Made by a program: the position numbers and the translations under genes
DNA from: Glossina fuscipes
Taxonomy: Eukaryota; Arthropoda; Insecta; Diptera; Glossinidae
Reading direction: 5' to 3'
DNA length: 64,000 nt
NCBI RefSeq assembly: GCF_014805625.2
Contig: NW_023998433.1
Location: 3,361,647 to 3,425,646, forward strand
Shown here: positions 10,480 to 23,715 of the stretch, one piece after another
Position numbering within the stretch: the first letter of the stretch is position 1
Layout of the letters: each line of letters starts with the position of its first letter
Notes under the pieces: model-generated
Database searches by the model: none
What the model was told of the DNA's origin: nothing
Seen by the model: only the letters and a program-made list of their open reading frames with translations

Positions 10480-10605
10480 GCTTACGCTTTTTAAAGAGTT
10501 GTAGAAAATACTTCACCGCACGTCAAGTTCGCACCATTTACACTGCTTATAATCGACCAAAGCTAAAGTACTATTAGCATGTGTATATGGGTATAGGAGC
10601 TTTTG
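10480..10605 (+). pseudogene. LINE reverse-transcriptase relic
   Basis: Translation gives KSCRKYFTARQVRTIYTAY, then NRPKLKYY, a stop and HVYMGIGA. In intact non-LTR reverse transcriptases this is the segment after the palm, of the form RKYFT...LYKA.IRP.(M/L)EY..H.W..A. Only about 40 codons are recognisable and a stop interrupts them. The surrounding frames are too decayed to extend. The clade is not determined. It is a dead fragment. Confidence 0.55.
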
Positions 10606-10619
10606 TATAACCCCCGACC

Positions 10620-13600
10620 GCATTTAGTAAAGAAAACAGATCCATATGGGTGACAAAACTGTTAGACATTCTTTACATATATACGGGCTGTGCTGCTAGC
10701 AAGCATAATCGTTCCTACGGCAAGTACTCCGCAAAAATAAAAATAAATTTAACCACGATCCAAATCAAAAAAGAGCTAACAATTCCCAATAAGCAGACCG
10801 ACTTTGCCCTTAAAAACTATGTTAACAAGCCACAACTGAAACAATTTTGCTGAGCCAACAATCCAAGTTCTTATCTAAACTGCAATTATATCTAATGACA
10901 TATAATTGACACCACTTTTGAAAATCAAGCCAGCTGTTATTGTACTACATTGGTCGACTTTTTACACAAACGAACTGGTAGGGTTGTATATCAACGATAT
11001 CGCTTTTTGAAAAGACATTGTAATATGTGCTATAGTTGATAAGGTATAAGCGCACAACTAAAATCGAACTCTGTTGCAAATTAACACTGAAGCTCCCGAA
11101 TGCTGGCTCATTTGACCTTTCAAGTTTCAAAAAAAGTGTTAAAAAGCACGTAAAAGCGTATAAGGTTTCAACAATCGATTTTGACTTTAATTTATATGAG
11201 ATGACTTTTAAATATTTCCAAAATATATATACATATATTCTGTTTTCGCCTGGTCTTGTTTGCGAGATCCATTGACTACTAACCTTAATAAGGATACGTA
11301 TATACAAGATGTCGATAACTGTAAGGCTATCTGCGTTTAGTTGAGTAATATTATTTATATAAACGGCTGATAATTACGATTTTCCTACTGCTTAAAGAGC
11401 TATTTCTGTAAAAAGTGTTTTTTGAAGGATAAGTAAAAAGAGCTTTCTTCTCTTGAATTTCTCAATTATTTCAAAAAAAAGTTTGGATTTTAAATCATAA
11501 AAATTTTTTTTTTCATATTATGTAAATAATCTTTTTTTTTTTTGCACAACTTAAAATGGATGCATTAAAGCACCAAATCGTACAATTCAAGTTTATTATG
11601 CGTCTGAATTACGCGTCCATCTTTTGTCTCGTACATATAAATACATATAAAATTTCCAAAAAACGAAAACATATATCATTTTGGTTGAACTCAACCAGTA
11701 GCAGTATATTATTGGAATATTTAATTGTAATTTTTATTAGAGGCATTTTTCAGAACCATCGTCATTCATGTTTATGCATTCAATGCATCATTCATTGGCA
11801 TTTAATCTGTTTTTATTGTCAAATCATGTCACTAATGCATTAGCACCCATGTGAAATGTACAGAATATCTAATTGCATATGCCATTAAAAACAATTACAC
11901 TGTGTACGATTTGCACATATCTATTTTTGTCATTTTTTTTTTTTTTTTTTTCGTTCTATTTTTTTTCACTTACTTTTTCCTTTTGTCTTTCCTCTCATCG
12001 TTTTTCTCTTTCTCTTCGCTTATAGTATACGTTAGTGTACGGTAAACATATCATGGATAGACGCCCACCTATATTTTATATTTCGTTTTTCTTACAGAAT
12101 AATGGTGCCTAATACTAGGCAATGAATGTTCTTGGACATGTTGCATGATAAATATTGCTAAATGAATTGATACACTAGCAAAATTTACACATCCACGCAT
12201 ACGTATACTACCAGCAATATAAAGGCAAAAAAGAACCCAAATGAAACAAAACAAAATGCAAAAGTACAAAGTACGTATGTAAATGAATGTTCAGGTACTT
12301 GTAATGGCATGGAATTTGTTATTGTTGCTATTGTTACTTACGCCATGTTCAATTGTAATGTTTTCGAGGTATTGGTTGGAAATTGGGTCGGGCTTTAGCT
12401 TGAATGGTGTTTTATACGTAAATGTATTGACCACATTTAAAATTAGAATTTGTATCATTTGTCTAAAACATAACCATACACATCCACATATATAAACCCA
12501 GACAAAAAGGCTCACGTATATGAAAACCGACAACAACGCTATGACATTTAGATGTATGCACATTATTGTGTGCCGTTGTAATTGCACATATGAATCAATG
12601 GCAGTGGCTTGTGTTATGGTTTGGTTTCTCAACCATTTGATTGTTATATGTCATTTTATATAAAGAGGTCGGATCGAAGAAAAACATGCAAAAACAAGTA
12701 AAAAAAAATTGTACCGACATCTCGCAAACGTAAAACAGTTATCTAAGCCGTGAGTGGAAGTTATGTAACATTATCAACACTACAGTACAACATGGTTAAT
12801 ACTCTTGTGGCAATAACAGCTGCTATTAATCTATCACAATTTACGTCTATCATAAGTAATATATTGTTTGTTGCGTCTAACTAGCTAGGAACTCGTGTCA
12901 AGATCGGTTTTTATTACCAAGGTTCAAGGTTTGGAAAAGATATAAAGTCTTAACCTACTCTATAGAGAAAATGAAATATCAAAATTTAATTATTATGCTT
13001 TTCATAACTCTGCTAAATTCTTCAAAAGGTTTAGTATTTATAGCATTGAGTCTGTTTTACTCTTCATTTTCATATCTCTCTTCCTTGTTCTTTTTTTTTT
13101 TTTTTTGGATGTTTTAAATTTTTTGCAACATTTGTAAGGCTTTATTTAATTACAACGAACTTGTTCTTCTATCCAAATAAAAATATGGATAAAATAATAA
13201 CAACAACAACAACAACAACAACAGCAATAACAAGTGCACAAGTTATTATCGCAGGGTTTGTTGTTGCTCCAGTTTACATGAATAATGCCACAAAAATTTT
13301 GACATGGCGTCCGCAAACTTCTCGTGCTCATAAATGTCGCATACATTGCAACTCTAGCAAACAAACAAATTCGCTCATGCATATAAACAAAAAGGCAAAC
13401 ACACAAACAAAAAAGATATTATAACAAGCATGTTACTATAAATTATTACAATTTTATTTTTTCTAGTATTATATGTGACATTCATTCTTAATTAAGCTTA
13501 AACTATGGTCGTGACATGTCAACCTAATTTAGTTAAATTAGTAATACAAATCAGCAAATCATAAAAAGAATATTTAGATGATTTCTCTTTTTTTTGCTTG

Positions 13601-14035
13601 CGAAAACAAAATCAAAGCAAAAATGGCAAATATTCAACATTCATGTTTTTGACTACAAATTTGAGTAAATCTATCCATTTTCTATTCATTCCTCTGTAGG
13701 TAATCATAACTAAATTCATGTTCACATATTCTGCCTATAATTACGGTTTTCGAAATTGATTTCGAAATTTTGTTTCGAAAAAAAGGTCATAAAAGAATTT
13801 AAAACTGCATTTCGCCAGATTATAATATAAGAAAAGATAATAATGACCAAGTAATAGCACGGGTTATTGAAAATAATTCGGTGATCAATTTGAACGATGT
13901 TCGTTTTTTTGAGAAGGGAAGGGTTTTGCGCTCACAGTCGTGAATCGTTTCAACAAATTAAAATCCCTTCGATTGTTTGATCTTTATTCAGATAGATGCA
14001 GAAATGTCACTTGTAACTGTAACAAAAAGAAGCAG
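10620..14035. other. Long gene-free stretch
   Basis: AT-rich DNA with poly-T runs (near 11.5, 11.9 and 13.1 kb) and an AAC microsatellite at 13.2 kb. Overlapping frames on both strands at 12.3-12.6 kb and 13.15-13.4 kb are low-complexity products. No host exon or element is supported. Confidence 0.5.
13200..13222. repeat. AAC/CAA microsatellite
   Basis: An uninterrupted CAA triplet run. It accounts for the Thr- and Cys-repeat frames on the two strands. Confidence 0.95.
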
Positions 14036-14039
14036 GAAA

Positions 14040-14640
14040 ATTGTATTCGGTCGTGGCCGAATCTTTTATATCCTTCGCCGTGCACCTAAAAAATAAAAAA
14101 CTGAAAATAAATTTTCATACATATAATATTATATTGGCTAGGTGCGGCTGATTTTTTATAATTTCAAAACGAAAATGGAAATTTATATGGTGTGTGTGTT
14201 GTACTTTACGAGCAACAAGCAAAAAACACAGAAAGCAAAGGCGTTAAGAGTTATTGTTATATAGGCGTGTTGTATGCGTGTTCCTTGAAAAGTTGTGGTC
14301 ATTTTTAAATTCTCTTGCGAGCAATGTTTACCACAGATAATACACGGCCACGCAGACGGACAGATGAACCGACAAATATGTTTTAGTGCATTCCAAATTT
14401 GAAACTGGCCATGGATTTAGATACTTTATGGATTTTTTGAATATTGCTTTTGCACATTTATATGCTGTAGTTTATGAGTAATGGAAAAAAAAAAATTTTT
14501 TAGTCCTTTTGAAAAACAAAGGCGTTCTCAGTTAACGTGGTACTGTAGGCGTGTCCTTCAATCGATTTCGATCATTTTCAATACCACTCTGCGTGCCTGA
14601 ATTTCCAATCTTTCCGCCACATTTGAAGTCGTGAGCTTAG
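14040..14640. repeat. Possible decayed dispersed fly repeat
   Basis: The start, CGTGGCCGAATCTTTTATATCC followed by CTTCGCCGTGCAC, and the later GCAGACGGACAGATG resemble phrases that recur in unannotated dispersed repeats of fly genomes. Within the stretch, an AAAGGCGTT...TAGGCGTG...ATTTT block occurs twice, near 14238 and 14520. I cannot name the family or its borders. The minus frame at 14.56-14.79 kb is not recognised. Confidence 0.35.
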
Positions 14641-14799
14641 CTTTTGCGGCCAGGACAATGCTTATATCAGACATTACACGAGAGAGACGGACTTGTTTAA
14701 AGCGATGACGATCCAGATAAGCATCAAATCTGGAATCCCTGAAGTTTCCTTCTGGGCGTTGTAAACGTTTTGTTAAAATGATCGCAACCGTCATCCTTC

Positions 14800-17145
14800 A
14801 TCCACCATTTGTTAAAGAGATACTGTATCTTTTTAGACCTGTACTTTCATACTTTCATAATTACCGGGATACTAGTGAAAACTGTACAACGAACGCATTT
14901 TTAGCGAGCATAAAAGCAATAAAGAAAATCTTTTTTTATTTATTTTTGATAAAGAACTTAAACTTTATTTCCTATAATATTCATGCTTTTCATCGACACA
15001 AACCCAAACACACTAGCGCAAGTAAATGAGAAAATTTCTACTCTCATTAATCAGGTATACAGTTAATAGACATTTGTACAGGCAATATTTTGCAAATTTG
15101 CTTATCAAATATTATTAACCTAGGCGTAGATTTTTTACAATAATTTTTCTTTTTTTTTTTTAATAAATGAATAAATTAAATTCAGTTTCTATGAAGATAC
15201 CTCCTTGATAATCTTTAGAAAGTTTCAACATCTGTGAACAGAGCTTATTATATTTAATTATTCAAAATTTTTATCGTTTGCTATTCTCTTTTCTTTCTTC
15301 TTTCCTCACGGGTAGAAGTCATTCTTATAGGATTTGATGACACTACATAAGTAACACGTGTTTGTGTATGCTTTCTGAGTGTATGTAGTAAGTACAGGCT
15401 TTATTCTTTTTTTTATACATTTTTTTTAATACTTTCCTCTCTTTTTCTCTATTTATCCCTACTTCTCTATTTCTTTGGTTTGTGTCGAATATCCATAAAA
15501 ATCAATTGTATTTTTCTATCCGTAATCGCTTTTAGTTTTATTTTTGATTCCTTTTTACAAAAAAAAAAAAAAAAACTGTAATAACTATTGCTGATGCTGT
15601 TGCTACTATTGCTGCTGCTGCTGCTGCTTCCGATTGTGTTGTTGTTGGGGCTTAAAATGTATGCATTCATTGATTGCCCTTCCTTTGTGTTGACTGCTGC
15701 ATGTTTTTGGTTTTTCTAGCAAATTGTTAAAAGGAAATCAAATGGAAACTGAGCAAAGAACGTAATACACACGAATATGTAAGTAAAAAAAGACAAAGGA
15801 AAACGAAAAACAAGCAAAAAGAAGAAGGGTACGTGTATTTAAAAACTAACAACTCTTTGTTTGGCAATGGATTTAATTGATATTGGCATATGGAGCTATT
15901 TTTGATCTACATATACATATACAAGTGTGTGTAACGTACCTACTCGTAGATATTTCAATATTTCTGCAATACTGTGCTCCTCACATGGAGTTTGGCATCA
16001 GACACTTTTTCTTTTTTTTTTTTTTTAAATTGTTTCGACTAAAATTAATACAATTCTTGTAGTGGTTATATAACCAGTTATCAGTAATGAAAGTATGTTA
16101 TTTGTACTTATGCATACATATATTTAAAATAAACTTTACTCTAAGCCGAAATTCAAAAATGTTTAAAAAATAATGAAAAATAAATGAAATTGTAAAAAGA
16201 AAAACAAAAATTAACAGCAGGAGACTTAATTATTTTTGTTATTTAATTCCAATTTTTTAATAGTAAGCATAGAATACGTAGATGACAACGGCGAAGTGGA
16301 TGTTAGCGATTACAGGACAATTATATGGAATGCGTGTAAAGTTATCTTTCGCTTGTAGATATATAAGAAGAACTTAAAAATGTATCGTCTCGCAACAAGG
16401 CTTATGTTCACCAAACAACGAAAGCTTTATTGCACCACCTTAGGGCTTACTTAGTAAAAATTATTCGAAATAAATATCAAATAAGTAAATAGCGCGTGTT
16501 TAGTAATAAGCCTTATTACATTTATACTACGACTCTGACGAAATGGGAGTTATTTAACAGCTCTTTGCTCTTTTTAAGATGAAATATTTGCTGTAAACTT
16601 TTTGTACACAGAAAAAACCTGTTCTAGCAAAGTAGCAAAGGATAGAGGGCTTTGTAGGAAACCTATGCTTTGATTTGGCGGCGTATACACTGCTAAAATA
16701 ACTGACGAAACAATGGCCCCTCGATACTTCCCAATCTAAATTCGGCCGATATTTAATCGATAAGCATTTTGAGCGCCGGGAAATAAATTCTTTTATTTCA
16801 AATATGTCCGTAAAACTTCTCAAACGTAATCACAACTGCTGGAAGCGAAACAAACCAAACAACTTTATTAACCCTAGCCATAGTTAATTCGAACACAAAA
16901 CATTGCTTTTGCATTAAAAGTGAACTTATTAAACGTGGATATAGGTTTTCATTCTCCAACCTCAACATTAAGTATATATTCGAGCTCTAGGTAGGCTTTT
17001 GTAGATTTACTAATTTCTACTGGCAGCGTAATATTTAGATTAAAAGGAAGCGTCTACTTCAATACTGCTCATTTTAATATTTTATCTATTTATAATATAC
17101 CTGTACACATATGTATTTTTATATAAGGTACATAGTTACTACGCC
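14800..17145. other. Gene-free stretch
   Basis: AT-rich DNA with homopolymer A/T runs near 15.15, 15.57 and 16.02 kb and a short GCT repeat near 15.61 kb. The frame at 16.55-16.82 kb (minus, 89 codons) shows no known domain. Confidence 0.5.
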
Positions 17146-17309
17146 GCATCACACCTTAAGTATATAGAGGATAAATTTAGTCTACAAATTTAGTATACAA
17201 AGCAAAAATTTCTATTACAATCCAGCCTTGTTCAAACTTGTTACTCTAATTAGAAGATTTACTCTATAAAGATCCAGCTAAATTACCCTCTATCTTGGAA
17301 TAGAACAAA

Positions 17310-17535
17310 GTTGTTCTCTAAGCTACAATGGAACTAAAGTGCTCTAAGCTATAAAATTTACCACACACCCATAGACTGCTCTCTAAGCTATACTTACGTC
17401 TACTACATATACTACAGCTATACCTAAAGATATAATATAATGTATAATATTTACCATATTACTGGGTTATTCTTTAAGCTAGCACCAAACAATCAAACAC
17501 ACTATGCTGTTAATCTATTCTCTAAAGTATTTAAA
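17310..17535. repeat. Irregular cluster of CTCTAAGCTA motifs
   Basis: The decamer CTCTAAGCTA or a one-base variant recurs near 17314, 17341, 17380 and 17470, with a weaker CTCTAAAG near 17520. The spacing is irregular, so this is not a simple tandem array. Origin unknown. Confidence 0.45.
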
Positions 17536-18402
17536 TTTATCATTCGGCTGAGTTACTCATTAGGCTTCGACGTGTAAGTATTACTCTCTTAGACGTAGTG
17601 ATGAAAGCTGCTTGACAACATAATAGTGTGGTGGCCAAAGCTGCAAACAAGCAGGGATCTTGCTTTAGTTGTGCAGCAGTAGCCCCAGCAGCCAAGCCTA
17701 CAGATGGAATGGAAATAGTCGAGTCGTCAAGCACAAAGTAGCCCAATCACGGTACTTGTAACAACCTCCATCTTCTAACTACCATTAAAAAAAGTAAACT
17801 TTTTTCAAAAACTCCCAACCAAGCATAATAAACTTGTAATGCTGTAAACTCCCAAGCGAGTGCCTGAAAGCAATAACACCATAAGCCTACATATAGTGCT
17901 ACTAAATTCTGTCAACATATTGTTACTAAAAGCACGAAGATCCTTTTAATTTGTAAATAAAATTGGATCGACCCGCTGAAAAGGCCTCAGTCATATTCCA
18001 GCTACAGATATTCCACCACAAGAATGTTATTGTCCCGATAACGTTCATTGAAATAAAACTTCTACTTATGTTCTTTTTCTTCCCCATTATTTCATTCTAT
18101 AACTAAGTTTAATTATTAACTTATGGATAAAAGATGTTTTTTTTTAAAAGCATAAGTGGTGCAACTTTTATTGTATAACTTATATATTAGCATGTTAGTA
18201 CGTATCTATGTGTCTTAAGTAATGTAATGCGTGCAACATATACCTTTTCACCTCCCAATATGAGCTTTTTTAGCGAAGATCAAAGACATGAGACTGTTCT
18301 TTACTGGACTACGATTTTCTCAGTTGAGCTCAAAGGCAAAGATCATCACTAAAGTTCAAAAGCTTGAAACTGAGGACCAAAACACAATAACTCATTAGAG
18401 CT
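17536..18402. other. Gene-free stretch
   Basis: The minus frame at 17.54-17.75 kb is Ala-rich but short and has no domain signature. The rest has nothing I can identify. Confidence 0.45.
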
Positions 18403-19064
18403 TGTAACGAGTCTTCTTGGGCAGGGTACACTCAGCCAATCCAAGACTCTTTCCAAAAAAATTTGTAATAAAAAAACTTGGACCTTCGGTTTTGTTCTTA
18501 CGTTTCTATTTGTTTATTTCTGAGGAATTTTACAATAGATAATCGAGTTTAAAGGGAGTGGGAGAAAAAACCCAGCGTGGTGACCCGACTCTTGCGAAAG
18601 ATTATTATTATTTTGCTTACGCTTTAATCGTATCGCGAGATTCTGTAAAAGAAAAGGAATACGGCGCGGGTGTTAGACCAGTCAGCCTCAGCATACAGAG
18701 TGACTCGTCCGTCCCTAACCGTTTCACGTCGCAAGAGAGAGTCTCCATTAATAATTCAGAGCGGCTAAGCCAAACCTGCCATCCCCTATCCGTAAAGGTT
18801 AACAGTCCTAGTAATCATTCGGGGATGACGACTAAGCCAAATCTGCCATCCCCTATCCATAAAGGTTAACAGTCTTAGCAGTCCTTCAAGGATGACGGCT
18901 AAGCCAAACCTGCCAACCCCTATCCGTAAAGTCAAAAAAAACCTACCAGTAACGTCAACTAGTTATTTAGTCTGTGATCACTCACCTCTCGCTGCTGTTA
19001 CACGACTGAAGGGCTGAGCGTGGTGCTAAGTGCTCTTTTATAGTCGCGATCATCATTGCTGTCC
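18403..19064 (-). mobile_element. Long-LTR family B, partial copy 1
   Basis: This is a diverged relative of the complete solo LTR at 55.1-56.9 kb, in the same orientation. Its plus-strand left end is TGTAACGAGTCTTCTTGGGC, the LTR 3' terminus. On the minus strand it has a TATAAAA box at 19036-19042, a GTGAGT splice-donor-like site at 18980-18985, three tandem units of about 69 bp (about 18762-18935) and an AATAAA signal at 18513-18518. These match the layout of the other copy. The U3 side past the TATA box does not align with the other copy, so the right border is uncertain. A plus-strand frame of 103 codons inside is antisense to the LTR and not a gene. Confidence 0.7.
18762..18935. repeat. 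Three tandem 69-bp units in LTR family B
   Basis: The units share GGATGACG(A/G)CTAAGCCAAA and CCCCTATCC(A/G)TAAAG. The same array type occurs at 55472-55650. Confidence 0.85.
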
Positions 19065-19441
19065 CGTTACATAGCTGCTTTGACTTGGATATGTGTTATT
19101 CTTACGTATCTATTCTTACGTAGAAATGCTCTTAACATATCCTCGATGTCCATATGTTATGATCGGCTTTGCCGATCAACTGAGAATCTTATTCGAAACC
19201 AGCTGACATGTTTTTCAGATGTGATATCCAACGTGGCCTTCTGTGAAAAGTAATTTTTGATAAGGGGCAATTTACTAAGAGTACATATATGAATATGTAC
19301 ATTTATAAAGAATCAGAAAAATGTATACGTAAAGATAACAAAACTATATGGCATATGCGAAAACGGTAAAGTAATACATGTATGCATAAGATAATGCAAG
19401 ATAACGAAAATCTAATATAAAGTTGAATAATAATAATAAGT

Positions 19442-19481
<40 letters not shown>

Positions 19482-21002
19482 ATAAAAATGGACGAAAAGG
19501 AAGCGTGTAATTGAAACGACCTTGGGACTTTGGTTATCACAATACAAAAACTTAGAAGTAAAGGAAGATATTGTACTCAAAAATAATCGTAGGCATGGAT
19601 GAAATTAATTATCGCACGATATCTTAAATATTTTTCCGCAATTTTTGTTTGTTGCTACAGGAAACATGACGCTTGAGTCCTTCGCAAACCGTACACTTCT
19701 CGCATCATTCCCGAACAAATTTTTTTTGTCGTCGTTCTATGTCTCCGCTTTTCATCGTTTTGTGGTCTATGTCAATATTTAGAGGCTAAAGCACAGTCTT
19801 TCATCTTTTCGAAATTAATTTTTCTGACCAAAGGTCCTTCCCGAGCTATTCTTCCAGGTGAATTAAATTAATAATACATTAATAACGTCGAAGAACCATT
19901 TGAGGGGATACAACATGCCTAATGTCATTGGAAATTGCTCTAGACTATTTGAAAGGATCTCGCTTTGCTAACAATACACTGCGATTATCGGAACAAGAAG
20001 AACACGAAGAAAAAGGAGAAGAAGAAGAAGAAGAAGTGTTTTTAAGTGCTCTGCGCCTCCCTACGCTTTTTTGGGGGGCTTAAAGCCCTTGTAACAAAGT
20101 TGTGTGACCGATCTAACGGTACGGCCATAACTTTCTAAGTTTTTCTCTGATTTCAAAGCTGATAACCTGGTCATCCTCTTTCTTGGCTAAAATGATGTGC
20201 TCGACCGAATATTATTATAAACATTAATTCATATTACATTTGGTTCTCAAGTTTTCTGCCCACACATGCATATATATATATATATAAGTTTAAGCATATT
20301 CTGTCCAATTGAAATCTACTTTATTTGTTGTTTTTTCTTCCAACAATTTTTTTTGTTTCATTGTTCTCGCTTTCGGTAATGTAGTAATTGATAGTTTGTT
20401 TAGATTTATAGTAACAACGACGATGATAATAACACGAGAAGTAAAACAATTTTTGTGTCTAGTCTAACATTTTTCATGATGATCGCATTTAATTGGATAC
20501 TATGTTCAAATTAATACCAGCCTTTGAAAAAAGGCTAAAGGTTCAAAGAAAAACAAAAAAGCAACAAAATGAATAAAATACCAGCTTAGTTTCAGCAATA
20601 ATACCATATATGTTCCGTGCTCCCACACATTTCCCCGAAACCAACTGCAACGAAAGTTAACAACATAGATGACGAGAGAAGCTTTGATGAAAGGCTTATG
20701 TTATCGAAATAAATTCAATTGTATGTACAGGCAGTAGCTAAAAAACAAAACCGCTCTAGTCTGTTGTGCCTGCAACAAAGCAAAAATGCCAAAATGAAAC
20801 TAACAAAATACACTTGTACACATGTATACATACCAGACAACTACCAAGATAATAGATTTCAATTCACAAAAAATTTAAAAAAATCATAGATACACATACG
20901 CTTTAGTACAACTCTACATAAGAGCGATGCTTAAAATACAAGAAATTGAAATATCCACGACGACGGATCGTAATTCTGCTTAGCGTTAAGGGAATTTTTT
21001 TG
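19065..21002. other. Gene-free stretch
   Basis: AT-rich DNA with a TA microsatellite at 19444-19473, a GAA-rich tract at about 19998-20036 and a short TA run at 20.27 kb. No gene is supported. Confidence 0.5.
19444..19473. repeat. TA microsatellite
   Basis: An uninterrupted TA run followed by TATGTATGTA. Confidence 0.95.
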
Positions 21003-21068
21003 GGTTAGATGGTAAAGCATCGATAGCCAGCAACGGAGGTTAATATTAACTATTTTTACCATCTAGCC
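21003..21068. other. Inverted repeat, possible stem-loop
   Basis: The arms GGTTAGATGGTAAA (21003-21016) and TTTACCATCTAGCC (21055-21068) pair over 14 positions with one G-U pair, around a 38-nt loop. The function is unknown. It could be a chance palindrome or a transposon remnant. Confidence 0.5.
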
Positions 21069-22514
21069 ACCATCCCCATGACACGTACGATTAGGTATAT
21101 ACCTTCATGTGGCGGATAGTAGTTTAGATATGAATTAAGAGATTGCGTTGCCTCTCATAACTGCTTTATTATGTTCGAGGCAAAAGCTCCAACTACTTTT
21201 TATTTTTCTTGTTCATGCAACAGATATCTTAAAAGATTGCTGGCAGGGAACACTCTATAAGTTCACTTTGTAGTCCCTGTCATTCGACTCTATGCTGCAG
21301 GTAAATCAAACACACTTGCTTAGCCTATTTTGTCATAGAAAAGAGATTATTAGGAGGATCATAAACACCCCGCAGAGCAGCTAAACTATGCAGAAATTTA
21401 CATCCATATATTGCCTAAAAACTGTACGAATAAGTGTTTATATCCATTTGCCGTCGTGATTTTACAATGCTAGTGATTAGAAATATACGGCTTTGCCTAG
21501 GGTGCCTTCCATTCAGGGGCATAACTAACTTTAAAGAAAAGTCGGTAGTTAATCATGACCGTAAGGTATCGAACTACCACAATTTTAAACAACAACGCCC
21601 AACGGTTTTTTTGGTATTACGAACATGGCTACCTCATTCCACTGGAAATTTGGCTACTGATATTACTACTTGGATAGCATTTAAATTTCTTCTCTTTTCC
21701 TAAGTCCAAATTAATATTCGAGGACTACTTTATGGCTGATGTTATATGATATACCAAGGAGCAGAGAACAAAACTAAGGCAGCCCTTCATAAATTGACTG
21801 CAACGGCCAGCCTTAAATAATCTAAAGCAACTACTGGCAGGCTGACACTTAGCAGAGAACTGCGGTCTCACTAATATTACCATTTCGTTTATAATGCTAT
21901 AAATTGCGCGATAGATACGCAATAGCAAAGTGATAGCAAAGTTTTTTGAAATTGAGAGCAGATTTAACTATGTTATTTAACTATTTATACTAGATTTAAC
22001 TATGTCCGTACGTCCGTCTTCCGTCGGTGCAATATACTTTGATGCTATTCAACTTTGCCGACAAAGATTCAGAATCGACTTGGTCCCCTCACAATAAAAT
22101 ATAGAAAACCAAATGGAAATATTAAATAGTCTACATCGGAGTAATATTTACCATAAATTTCCATCGGAACCTCAAAGTATTATTTAAAAGAAATTATCCC
22201 AGGTCACATGTTGATGAACGGTTCCTAGTATTTATGTTCATAGAAAGACATGTAATCGATTTGCACAATAAGTGTAAATATATTTCGAAAACTTCATAAA
22301 CTACACCAAATCAAATTGTTCAAGCACTTCCATCTGTCAATGAATCTCCGTTTTAAATCTTGTCTTAGTCTTTGAGAGAGCAAAGCGAAAGTTGCTTTCG
22401 AGTATCTCGTTATCACTTACATCACTTTGGGTTCAAAATTCGGTTGAATTGTTTCGTCAAGATACGGCAAGAAAACAATGATTGAAAGCAGTGACAGACC
22501 CAGGTAATCCCATA

Positions 22515-22573
22515 ATAATGAAATTCGGTTTTTCTGATAGGTTTTAGCATATTTCACGACATATCAAAAATCT
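22515..22573 (-). repeat. Short dispersed repeat, partner at 38.66 kb
   Basis: The minus strand matches 38657-38713 through ATTTTTGATATG, GCTAAAACCTATCAGAAAAA and AATTTCAT. Sequence outside this block diverges. It is probably a relic of one decayed repeat family. Confidence 0.55.
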
Positions 22574-23684
22574 ATATCTAATGGCGTAATGTCTCTGAAA
22601 ATTATTATACCACGATTTGAACATTGCATTCTTTCAGTATTTAGACCGTAATTTCGGATGAGATTTAGTACCAATCATTTGGCTTTTTGGTTCTATATTC
22701 GTAATCAAAGACTTAGTTCGTTTTATATATGCACATTTGCTAATATTGTTTAATTTTAGTACTTATTTTACATGTTTGGTGTGTATTTAGCAAAGACATT
22801 TTTAGCGGAGCCACGAGCCTTAAAAGCCTGGGTTATCTTGGTGGACTAACTTCTCGTCACTGAAATTTTATTATTTAAATTTTTCTCGATTTTTATTCCC
22901 AAAACACACTAAAAATGTAGTTGCGATTGTGCATGTGTCGTAGATAATTTACATTGATACTTCGACGAGCAATTTTATCTTATCGGTCAAGGACAACTTC
23001 AAATCTATGTTGCCGGCTTCATGTTATTAGCGAAAATTGTTTTTATATAGGAGACCTTGAAAAGCTCAGCGCGAAAGTGAACAGATTTTGTTCAAAATTT
23101 GATATAATCTGCGGTCCAAGATGCAGGTTTCTGTTTCAATAAACGCATAGTTTAAGTATAGCAAACAAATTACTATATCAACACTCTAAAATAAGACTTA
23201 TCACTTACTTAATCACATGAGCAAAAAAGACACAAAAAATCGTATGGTAAGAATAAATCGAAAGAAATAGATGTAAATTTTAATAATGAATACACAACAA
23301 AGAGTATATCACACATATTCCCAACAAAATATACAGATGGAAATTGCATACGTTCTTGTGTTTGTGAATGGAAAATGCATCAAATCATTATTGACTTTAG
23401 GCTAAATGTGAGATTTTCTCAGTGATATGTTTTTCGTGTACTTGCAAACATATGTTGCATGGTGCGTCATTATATTTGTTCGTATACGTGCGGATAAAAT
23501 ATGTATGCAAGTATATATTTGTGATCTAAACATAGAATTAATGAACTTCCGTTAAATATGGCGAAGAAACCTATCTGCTTAGTCGAGGGATGAGCCCCAG
23601 CCGGCACCACCTATGTATAATTTTGCTACAAATATGTTGATGAATTTCATAGAGTTGTGTTTCCGTTTATATATTTAGAAAATG

Positions 23685-23715
23685 CACACACACACACAGA
23701 GAGAGAGAGAGAGAC
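23685..23715. repeat. Compound CA/GA microsatellite
   Basis: A CA run passes directly into a GA run. Confidence 0.9.

Noticed and set aside
12291..12632. Minus-strand 113-codon frame with hydrophobic stretches
   Set aside because: It overlaps another frame on the plus strand, is Ile/Val/Asn-rich and has no recognised motif. Hydrophobic runs are common in AT-rich translations.
13161..13424. Plus-strand 87-codon frame starting with Thr repeats
   Set aside because: It is created by the AAC microsatellite and has no domain.
18558..18869. Plus-strand 103-codon frame
   Set aside because: It lies inside LTR family B, antisense to its transcription, and translates the tandem repeats.
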